This document shows positions 37,035 through 43,925 of a stretch of 64,000 nucleotides of DNA, in pieces; position 1 is the stretch's first letter; each line of letters starts with the position of its first letter. A program made the translations under genes and the position numbers. The notes below the pieces were generated by a model that made no database searches, was not told the DNA's origin, and saw nothing but the letters and a program-made list of their open reading frames with translations. Source of the stretch: Couchioplanes azureus (GTDB taxonomy: Bacteria; Actinomycetota; Actinomycetes; Mycobacteriales; Micromonosporaceae); NCBI RefSeq assembly GCF_014648355.1, contig NZ_BMQY01000001.1, positions 682,001 through 746,000 of the forward strand, in the 5' to 3' direction.

Positions 37035-37540
37035 CTCCGAGACTGACTACAGAGGTACCACCCAGAAGTAGCAATACTGGCATTTCGGCCATCTTGCTCC
37101 CGCTGTCACCCGTCATCGGCTCGGCCGGACCCGACGACCCGCGCAGCGCCCCCGGCCTCCCAGCCGCGACCACCACGACGCCCCCAACCCCGCTCGCCCG
37201 CGACCTGGACGATCCCGCGCCGCCCGCTCCTGCGCGACCACGACGATCCCGCGCCGCCCACTCGCCCGCGACCTGGACGATCCCGCGCCGCCCACTCCTG
37301 CGCGACCACGACGATCCATGCAGCCCCTGAACTTGGGCCCGCGACCACCGCGCCCCGCGCGCCCCGCGCGGCCCGCGAACTTACGGCCGCCACCACCACG
37401 CCCCGCGCAGCCCTCACCCTCGGCGCGACCGCTGACGGCAGCAGCGCTGGTGCCGTCGCTCACCGGCAGCGGATCGCCGTCCCGCGGCCAGTCCCCCGTC
37501 GAGGTCGCCGGTGCGACCGCCGGTGCGACCGCCGGTGCGG
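37035..37540. other. Repeat-rich interval without a gene
   Basis: Apart from a short AT-richer stretch just upstream of the kinase-like gene (37040-37110), this is GC-rich low-complexity DNA. It contains a 68-bp unit present twice (from 37193 and 37261), itself built from two related 34-bp halves, then further CGCG-rich sequence. Open frames through it show no protein features. Confidence 0.6.
37193..37318. repeat. 68-bp direct repeat made of 34-bp half units
   Basis: CTCGCCCGCGACCTGGACGA begins at 37193 and again at 37261. Each 68-bp unit has two halves sharing GACGATCCCGCGCCGCCC. Confidence 0.75.
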
Positions 37541-37906
37541 TCAGGCCGGCCGGTGGCAGACCGCCTCGATGTTGTTGCCGTCCGCGTCGAACGCGAACGC
37601 GCCGTAGTAGTTCTCGTGATAATGCGGCCGCAGCCCCGGAGGACCGTTGTCGACCCCGCCCGCGTGCAGCGCCGCGGCGTGGAAGGCGTCGACCGCCGCG
37701 CGGTCCGCCGCCGTGAACGCCACGTGCACCCGGTGCGTCGGCTCGCGCACGGCCAGCCAGAAGAACGGCCGTCCGCTGTCGTCCCCGAAACCGATCATCT
37801 CGGGTCCGGTGATCACGACCTTGAGACCGAGCGGACGCAGGGCATGCTCGTAGAAGTGCCGGCTCTCGTCGAGGTGATGCACCCCGAGAACGACGTGGTC
37901 GATCAT
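37541..37906 (-). CDS. VOC family (glyoxalase/bleomycin resistance-like) protein
   Basis: A 121-aa single VOC domain beginning MIDHVVLGVHHLDES. The ATG at 37906 is chosen because an AGGGGAG site sits just upstream; Met at 37930 is possible. Candidate metal ligands are the first His and the C-terminal Glu in NNIEAVCH. The HYHENYYGAFAFDADGNNIE segment matches small VOC proteins of unknown substrate. Confidence 0.85.
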   Translation of the reverse strand: MIDHVVLGVHHLDESRHFYEHALRPLGLKVVITGPEMIGFGDDSGRPFFWLAVREPTHRVHVAFTAADRAAVDAFHAAALHAGGVDNGPPGLRPHYHENYYGAFAFDADGNNIEAVCHRPA

Positions 37907-37982
37907 CGGTCTCCCCTTCCCGCTGAACATCGACCGTATAGCGGGGGTACGACACTTCGATGATCGCTGCGCCGAGCGGCGG

Positions 37983-38744
37983 TCAGTATGCGCCGAGCAG
38001 AGCAGCGGCGTGGCTGACCTGGACGGTGTGGGTCACGCAGTCGTCGCCGGAGAGCATGTGCAACAGGAAGCCGGTGGGCTCCGCCACGTACCCGGGTGGG
38101 GCGTCGGAGCTCAGCAGCAGCCCGGCCTGACGCCAGGTGCTCGGGCCCACGGTCAACACCGAGCCGGCGAACGCGGCGGTGACCGGCCGGTGGACGTGCC
38201 CCGCCATGATCCGCGCGACGTTGTCGTGCGCGGAGACGACCTCGCGCAGCCGGTCCCCGTCGAGCAGGCGCATGCCGTCCAGGAACGGGATGCCGATGGG
38301 CATCGGCGGATGGTGCAGCGCGATCATCGCCGGCACTCCCGGGCGCGTGGCCAGCACCGCGTCGAGCCACTCGAGCTGGTCCGCACCGAGCCGCCCGGCC
38401 GGCGAGCCGGGGATCAGCGAGTCGAGCGCGACCAGCGTGAACCCGGGATAGTCCACGGCGTAGAAGGGCTCGCCACCGAACGCCTTGACCATGGCGTCCC
38501 GGTCGTCGTGGTTGCCGGTGGTCAGGTGCAGTGGCAGCGGGAAGTCGCCGATGACCTCCTTGAGGGCGGCGTACTCCTCCTCGCGGCCGTTGTCGGTGAG
38601 ATCGCCGGTGACGACGACGCAGTCGGGCCGCGGATCGAGCGCCATGACGCGGGCCAGGGCGAGCTGGAGGCCGGCAGCCGGACCGCCCCCCAACGGCCCG
38701 GTGGTGAGGTGAGAGTCGCTGAGCTGAGCGATGAACGAGGTCAT
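37983..38744 (-). CDS. Calcineurin-like metallophosphoesterase (CpdA-like)
   Basis: A 253-aa two-metal phosphoesterase. All family motifs are present in order: LSDSHL, VTGDLTDNG, TGNHDD, LHHPP and GHVHRP. This set and length match class III cyclic nucleotide phosphodiesterases (CpdA/Rv0805 type), so cAMP hydrolysis is likely but unproven. ATG at 38744. Confidence 0.88.
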   Translation of the reverse strand: MTSFIAQLSDSHLTTGPLGGGPAAGLQLALARVMALDPRPDCVVVTGDLTDNGREEEYAALKEVIGDFPLPLHLTTGNHDDRDAMVKAFGGEPFYAVDYPGFTLVALDSLIPGSPAGRLGADQLEWLDAVLATRPGVPAMIALHHPPMPIGIPFLDGMRLLDGDRLREVVSAHDNVARIMAGHVHRPVTAAFAGSVLTVGPSTWRQAGLLLSSDAPPGYVAEPTGFLLHMLSGDDCVTHTVQVSHAAALLGAY

Positions 38745-38817
38745 ATCGCTGATGATCCGGTGCCCTGACCGCCGGTCAACCGATCGGTCGTAACCACTAC
38801 AACGGAAAAATGACGAC

Positions 38818-39207
38818 CTAGGCCTCGGTGTCGACGTACAGGCAGAAGGGGTGCCCGTCCGGATCGAGCATCACCCGTACGGTGTCCTGGGTCTGATGAT
38901 CCGCTTCCGTCGCGCCCGCCGCCGTGGCGCTCTTCACCGCGGATTCCAGATCGGGCACCTCGATGTCGAGATGCATCATCATCTGCTGCTTGTGCGCCTT
39001 GTTGGGCCACGTCGGCTGCTCGTAGTCGGGCGAGCGCTGGAAGGCCAGGTACTCGACGTGATCGCCGAGAGGTGCCACGGCCACGAAGTCCGGCTCCTCC
39101 TTGACGATCTTCCAGTCCATCAGGGCCGCATAGAACTCCGCCAGCGCCAGCGGATCGGGAGTCTCGAGCACCACGCCCCAGAAGTGCGATGAGTTTCGTC
39201 CCAGCAT
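38818..39207 (-). CDS. VOC family protein
   Basis: A 129-aa glyoxalase-fold protein (HFWGVVLETPDPLALAEFY; C-terminal MLDPDGHPFCLYVD). The substrate is unknown. Related actinobacterial proteins are often annotated as glyoxalase-like. ATG at 39207. Confidence 0.85.
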   Translation of the reverse strand: MLGRNSSHFWGVVLETPDPLALAEFYAALMDWKIVKEEPDFVAVAPLGDHVEYLAFQRSPDYEQPTWPNKAHKQQMMMHLDIEVPDLESAVKSATAAGATEADHQTQDTVRVMLDPDGHPFCLYVDTEA

Positions 39208-39354
39208 TCGTGCAGTCTGCTACCCCGGCCGGGCAATGCCACGAGGACGCGCGGATCCTCAGCGTGATCGATGTGTCACAAAGACCATACCGACCCCCGC
39301 GGCTACTCCCCGGATGCAACCCGGATCTTGCTGCCGGATCGCCCGGGCCCGCCG

Positions 39355-39759
39355 ATGTCAGCAACCATGAACGAGAACCTGATCCTCGTCGCCGAGGACG
39401 ACCCGGACCTGCGCGACATGATCACGTTCGCCCTGGAACGGGCGGGCTACACCACGGTCGGCGCCAAGGACGGCAGCACCGCGGCCCGCATCATCAAGGT
39501 CGCCCGCCCGGTCGGCATCGTGACCGACGTACGGATGCCGGCCCTCAACGGCATGGAACTGTGCCAGCTCGTCCGCAGCAACCCGGAGGTCAGCAACGCG
39601 GCGGTGCTGATGGTCTCGGCCAACTCGCACATGCACGACATCAACGCGGGCCTCGGCTCGGGCGCGGACGGCTACCTGGCGAAGCCCCTGTCGCCCCGGC
39701 GCCTGGTCGCCGAGCTCCAGCAGGCCATCGAGCGCCGCAAGCTGACCCCCGCCGCCTGA
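39355..39759 (+). CDS. Stand-alone response regulator receiver
   Basis: A 134-aa receiver domain with no output domain. The acidic pair (VAEDDPD), the phospho-acceptor Asp in VTDVRMPA, the Ser in MVSANS and the Lys in LAKPLS are all present, so it should be phosphorylatable. Met at 39355 or 39367 may be the start; the longer upstream frame lacks coding character. No kinase is adjacent; the degenerate GAF kinase at 35790 could not phosphorylate it. Confidence 0.85.
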   Translation: MSATMNENLILVAEDDPDLRDMITFALERAGYTTVGAKDGSTAARIIKVARPVGIVTDVRMPALNGMELCQLVRSNPEVSNAAVLMVSANSHMHDINAGLGSGADGYLAKPLSPRRLVAELQQAIERRKLTPAA

Positions 39760-39778
39760 CCGCGGGGCCGGAACGACG

Positions 39779-39811
39779 AAAGGCCATCTCCGGCGAACGG
39801 AGATGGCCTTT
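39779..39811. terminator. Bidirectional rho-independent terminator
   Basis: A perfect 14-bp stem (AAAGGCCATCTCCG / CGGAGATGGCCTTT) with a 5-nt loop. It has A and T runs at both ends, so it works for the receiver gene and the tRNA on the opposite strand. Confidence 0.9.
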
Positions 39812-39820
39812 GCGTTGGGG

Positions 39821-39894
39821 TGGAGCTGTGGGGATTTGAACCCCAGACCCCCTCGATGCGAACGAGGTGCGCTACCGGACTGCGCCACAGCCCC
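39821..39894 (-). tRNA. tRNA-Ala (anticodon CGC)
   Basis: A complete 74-nt cloverleaf: acceptor GGGGCTG/CAGCTCC with discriminator A; D-stem GCGC/GCGC; anticodon stem CCTCG/CGAGG with loop TTCGCAT (anticodon CGC, reading GCG); T-stem TGGGG/CCCCA with loop TTCAAAT. The 3' CCA is not encoded. Confidence 0.95.
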
Positions 39895-40013
39895 CCGGTC
39901 CCTCAGGACCGCAGCTAGGCTAACAGGTCCCCCGCCCGCCCCGCGAATCACCCCCTCCGCGTGGCGGCGGCGATCCTCGTCTGCGGCCGGGCATCCGCCC
40001 GCCCGGCTCCCCG

Positions 40014-40865
40014 TCAGGCCGGGTATGCGCCCCGGCCGCCGGCCTCGTAGGCGCGGCCGCGGAGCCCTCCGGCACGACGGTAGGAGACCGACGCGCCGTT
40101 GACCGCCGCCGGCAGCTCGGAGGAGTCGCGGTCCAGGCCCATCGCCGTACGGCGGACCGCCTCGCGCTGGGCCGCGAGTCGGCGCTGGGCCTCTCTGCGG
40201 GCGGCCGCCCGACGGGCCTGTTCGCGCCGCACCTCCGCCTGCCGCGCCGCCAGCCAGGCGGCCTCGCGTGCCTCGATCCGGCGGCGCCGGCGGTCCGCGA
40301 TGGCGCGGTTGCGCAGGTGCACCAGGTAGACGCCGAGCAGGGTGCCGGTCACCGCGAAGCTGATCCAGAATCCCGGGCCGACCGCGAGCACGCCGACCAG
40401 CTCGATCACGTTGAGCAGCAGCAGGGCGGCGAAGACCCGGCGTCGGCGGACCACGGCCGGGGTCTGCCGGCGCAGCGGACGGCGGCGTACCGGGCGCCGC
40501 GACGGCACCACGCGCAGCCGCCGGGCCGGCGGGCCGGACACCGGCGCGCCCGGGAGAGGGGCACCCGACGCCGGCGCGGCCGAGTCGGGAGCCCCGGACA
40601 CCGGGGCCGCGGGCGCCGGGACGGCGGTGTCCGGCGGGAGATCACCCGTTAGGGTCCGCGACGTAACCATGTACTGGCGACCGGGGTTGACCGGTCGGCG
40701 TCCGGGCACGGTGCGGAGCCGACGGCGGCGCTGCAGCACCCGAGCCGTCGACGACGCCCGCTCCGCGGCCAGGCGCTCGGTGGCGTCGTACCGGCGGACG
40801 AGGGCCGGTGCGAGGGCGAGCAACCCGGCCGCGGCGAGGACGGCGAGGAGCACCGAGGTCGGCAC
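40014..40865 (-). CDS. Arg-rich three-helix membrane protein, GlpR/SepX-like by position
   Basis: A 283-aa protein from a GTG at 40865, 7 nt after GGGAGG. One N-terminal transmembrane helix, a Pro/Ala-rich basic linker, two more helices near 143-185, and an Arg/Ala-rich probably coiled C-terminal tail. It follows galU-moeA-rimJ, the same order as the loci of Streptomyces SepX and corynebacterial GlpR, membrane division proteins that partner a MoeA-like protein. The assignment rests on synteny and topology rather than motifs. Confidence 0.6.
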   Translation of the reverse strand: MPTSVLLAVLAAAGLLALAPALVRRYDATERLAAERASSTARVLQRRRRLRTVPGRRPVNPGRQYMVTSRTLTGDLPPDTAVPAPAAPVSGAPDSAAPASGAPLPGAPVSGPPARRLRVVPSRRPVRRRPLRRQTPAVVRRRRVFAALLLLNVIELVGVLAVGPGFWISFAVTGTLLGVYLVHLRNRAIADRRRRRIEAREAAWLAARQAEVRREQARRAAARREAQRRLAAQREAVRRTAMGLDRDSSELPAAVNGASVSYRRAGGLRGRAYEAGGRGAYPA

Positions 40866-41000
40866 CCTCACCCCTCCCGTCAGCCTCAGACCGTGCCGAG
40901 CTGGCGACGCCCGGTCACGAAAAAGTCGCAATCTCCCCGAGATTACGGGCGAGAGCTGCGGAAATCGCCGCGCCGCGCCGGGCCGGTGAGCCTTGGATGA

Positions 41001-41645
41001 TCATTTTGCTGTGGTACGCAACCTGCGCCACCGCGCCAGCAGGCCGCCCTCACTCGCGACCTCCTCGCTGGTCATGGCATACCCGAGGTGATCGCGCCAG
41101 GCGCCGTCGATGTGCATGTAGCGCGGGTGGTACGCCTCCTCGCGAAACCCGAGCTTCTCGACGACCCGCCGGCTGGGCCCGTTCTCCGGCCTGATGTTGA
41201 TCTCCACGCGGTGCAGCCCGGCCGGCCCGAACGCGTGGTCCACGGCGAGCGCCAGGGCCGTCGGGATCACGCCGCGACCGGCGACGCGGGAATCGACCCA
41301 GTAGCCGACGTACGCGGAACCGAACGCCCGGCGCACGATGCTGCCGAGGTTGATGTGGCCGACCAGGCGCTCCTCACCGTCGTCCTGCCGCAGGCAGACG
41401 GCGAACGGCATGCTGTCGCCGCGCCGCGCGGCCCGCTTCATGTCCCGGTAGACGTAGAGGTAGGCCCGCGGCGAGTTCATGTCCGCCCACGGCCCGGGCG
41501 GTGCCGACTCCCACGGGCTGAGCCACGCCTCGTTGGCGACGCGGACCTCCGACCAGGCCCGCGCGTCACCGCGGCGGTAGGGCCGGAGCACCACGGGTCC
41601 GTCCGCCAGGACGGCAGGCCATCCGGGCATGGACCCCCACATCAT
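41001..41645 (-). CDS. rimJ: GNAT N-acetyltransferase, RimJ/RimL type
   Basis: A 214-aa acetyltransferase with GPVVLRPYRRGDARAWSEVR at the start and the acetyl-CoA region IVRRAFGSAYVGYWVDSRVAGRGV. RimJ-type enzymes acetylate protein N-termini. Its ATG overlaps the moeA stop (ATGA). The position between moeA and a membrane protein is conserved in actinobacteria. Confidence 0.88.
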   Translation of the reverse strand: MMWGSMPGWPAVLADGPVVLRPYRRGDARAWSEVRVANEAWLSPWESAPPGPWADMNSPRAYLYVYRDMKRAARRGDSMPFAVCLRQDDGEERLVGHINLGSIVRRAFGSAYVGYWVDSRVAGRGVIPTALALAVDHAFGPAGLHRVEINIRPENGPSRRVVEKLGFREEAYHPRYMHIDGAWRDHLGYAMTSEEVASEGGLLARWRRLRTTAK

Positions 41646-42952
41646 CGCCTCCGGTCGAGCAGCAACACGTCGACGGTCGACCCGGCCGCGGCCGCGGTGA
41701 CCCGCTCGCCCAGCACCAGCAGACCGTTGGCTTCGGCCAGGCCGGAGAGAGTGTACGGCCCACCGGCGAGCGGCTGGACCGTATAGCCGCCGCCGCGCCG
41801 TTCGGCGACGTGCGCGGGACGGAACTCGCGCAGCCCGCCGGGCGACGAGACCGTCTCGAGCAGGTGTGCCTTGACGCTGGGCCGGAAGACGGGCTCGGAG
41901 CCGGCGAGCAGCTGGATGACGGGCCGGGCGAGCACCTCGAAACCGATCAGGGCCGCACCGGGCTCACCCGGCAGGCAGACGACCGGCACCTCCTCGCCGC
42001 CGACCGTGCCGAAGCCGAGCGCGGCGCCCGGGCAGAGCGCCACGTCGGTGAACTCGACCGCACCGCGCCCGTGGTCGCGCCGGGAGAGGACGCGGCGGAG
42101 CATGTCGCCCGGCCCCGTACCCGTGCCTCCGGTGGTGATGATCAGGTCGGCCCGCAGGGTCTGGTCCTCGAGCAACCCCCGCAGGCTCTCCGGGTCGTCG
42201 TCACAGATGCCTATCCGGTACGCGAGCGCGCCGGCCTCGACCGCGGCGGCGGTGAGCGCGTGCGAGTTGGCGTCCACCACCTGCCCCGGCTGGCTGGGCC
42301 GGCCCACGTCGACGAGCTCGTCACCGGTGGCCACCACGACCACCCGCGGGCTGGGCCGCACGACCACGTGCCCGATGCCGGAGGCGGCGAACACGGCGAC
42401 CATCGCGGGCGTCACGTACGAGCCGGCGGAGGCCAGCACCCGCCCGACGGGCAGCTCGTCCCCGGCCCGCCGTACCCCGGATCCGCGTTTCGGCGCATGC
42501 AGGATCTCCACCGCGGCCATGCCCTGGTCGGTCCAGTGCACCGGCACGACGACGTCGGCGCCGAGCGGCAGGGGAGCGCCCGCCGCCACCGAGAAGCAGG
42601 TTCCCGGGGTCAGCCGGACCGGCCGCCAGCTGGCCGCACCCAGGTCTCCGACGACGTTGAGCCGGACCGGGCGCAGCCCGCCCTCGAACGCGCCGAAGGA
42701 CGGGTGCGAACCGATCCGCCCGGCGGCGGCAAGGTCCTCCCAGCGGGCCGCGTACCCGTCGATCGCCGCCTGGTCGAAGGCGGGGTACGGGTGCGGGGCC
42801 AGCACGTCGTTGGCGAGGACGTTGCCGTGCGCCTGGGTGAGGTCGAGGTCGAGCGGAGGCAGCGCTCGAAGCCTGCGCAGCACGCTGCCCAGGTATTCGG
42901 CGAGAGGCATCAGCTCGTTGGCGGCCGCCTCGGCATCGGCCGTGGCTGTCAT
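41642..42952 (-). CDS. moeA: MoeA/gephyrin-like molybdotransferase family protein (Glp-like)
   Basis: A 436-aa protein with MoeA domain order: an N-terminal region (FDQAAIDGYA), a beta domain (PLPLGADVVVPV), the MoCF fold (VATGDEL, then ITTGGTGTGPGD) and a C-terminal barrel. The MoCF signature is GGTGTGPGD instead of the GGVSVG form of classic MoeA. Start and stop are coupled to galU and rimJ by ATGA overlaps. In this neighbourhood the corynebacterial ortholog Glp has a cell-division role, so a moonlighting function is possible. No other molybdopterin genes are in the window. Confidence 0.88.
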   Translation of the reverse strand: MTATADAEAAANELMPLAEYLGSVLRRLRALPPLDLDLTQAHGNVLANDVLAPHPYPAFDQAAIDGYAARWEDLAAAGRIGSHPSFGAFEGGLRPVRLNVVGDLGAASWRPVRLTPGTCFSVAAGAPLPLGADVVVPVHWTDQGMAAVEILHAPKRGSGVRRAGDELPVGRVLASAGSYVTPAMVAVFAASGIGHVVVRPSPRVVVVATGDELVDVGRPSQPGQVVDANSHALTAAAVEAGALAYRIGICDDDPESLRGLLEDQTLRADLIITTGGTGTGPGDMLRRVLSRRDHGRGAVEFTDVALCPGAALGFGTVGGEEVPVVCLPGEPGAALIGFEVLARPVIQLLAGSEPVFRPSVKAHLLETVSSPGGLREFRPAHVAERRGGGYTVQPLAGGPYTLSGLAEANGLLVLGERVTAAAAGSTVDVLLLDRRR

Positions 42953-43875
42953 CCCTGGGCACCGCCGATGTGCGTGGCCACGAAGTCGGTCAGCCACCGG
43001 CGGAACTCGGGGCCGACGTCGGGCCGCTGGGCCGCCAGCTGAACCACGGCCTGCAGGTAGCCCAGCGGCATCCCGGTGTCGTAGCGGTGCCCGCGGTAGA
43101 CGATGCCGTGCACCGGCACCCCGTCGGCGAGGAGCTGGGCCATGGCGTCGGTCAGCTGGATCTCGCCGCCGCTGCCCGGCTTGGTCTGCGCAATGGCCTC
43201 GAAGATGGCGGCGGGCAGCACGTAGCGCCCGACGACCGCCAGGTTGCTCGGCGCCTCGGCGGGCGACGGCTTCTCGACCAGGCCGGTGACCTTCACCACG
43301 CCCTCGGGGCGGCCCGGCTCCGGCTCGACGGACGCGATGCCGTAGCGGCTGGTCTCCTCGGGTGCGACCTCGATGAACGCGAGGACGATGCCGCCGGTCT
43401 CGGCCTGCAGGTCCAGCATGGCCGGCAGCAGCGGATCGTCCTCCGCGACGAACTCGTCACCGAGCAGCACGGCGAAGGCCTCGTCGCCGACGTGCGAGGC
43501 GGCCACCCCGACGGCGTGCCCGAGGCCGAGCGGCTCACCCTGCCGGCAGGTGTAGATGTCGGCGAGCTCACTGGTGCGGCGAACTGCGGCGAGCCGCTCG
43601 GTGTCGCCCTTCTCCTCCAGCCGCGCCTCCACGTCGGGCCGCCGGTCGAAGTGGTCGACCATGGAGGTCTTGCCGCGCCCGGTCACCAGCAGCACGTCGG
43701 TGATTCCCGCGGCCGCCGCCTCCTCCACGATGTATTGAAGGACCGGGCGGTCCACGACCGGCAACAGCTCCTTGGGTACGGCCTTGGTGGCCGGAAGGAA
43801 TCGGGTGGCCAGCCCGGCCGCCGGAATGACGGCCTTGACGGCCCGACGGCCGGTCGCCTGCGCCTGCGTGGTCAT
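42949..43875 (-). CDS. galU: UTP-glucose-1-phosphate uridylyltransferase
   Basis: A 308-aa enzyme making UDP-glucose for wall and exopolysaccharide synthesis. Motifs include VIPAAGLATRFLPATKAVPKE, DRPVLQYIVEEA and LGDEF, with VGRYVLPAAIF and the substrate GGEIQLTDA region. The ATG at 43875 is used; the longer frame is antisense to the diguanylate cyclase tail. It is the first gene of the coupled galU-moeA-rimJ run. Confidence 0.95.
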   Translation of the reverse strand: MTTQAQATGRRAVKAVIPAAGLATRFLPATKAVPKELLPVVDRPVLQYIVEEAAAAGITDVLLVTGRGKTSMVDHFDRRPDVEARLEEKGDTERLAAVRRTSELADIYTCRQGEPLGLGHAVGVAASHVGDEAFAVLLGDEFVAEDDPLLPAMLDLQAETGGIVLAFIEVAPEETSRYGIASVEPEPGRPEGVVKVTGLVEKPSPAEAPSNLAVVGRYVLPAAIFEAIAQTKPGSGGEIQLTDAMAQLLADGVPVHGIVYRGHRYDTGMPLGYLQAVVQLAAQRPDVGPEFRRWLTDFVATHIGGAQG

Positions 43876-43925
43876 GTGAGGGTCACCGCACCTTTGCTGA
43901 GTTCGTGCCCGGACATTCCGCGAGA

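Noticed and set aside
36950-37330. Plus-strand ORF across the 34/68-bp repeats
   Set aside because: Repeat-derived Ala/Pro/Arg sequence starting inside the antisense of the kinase-like gene.
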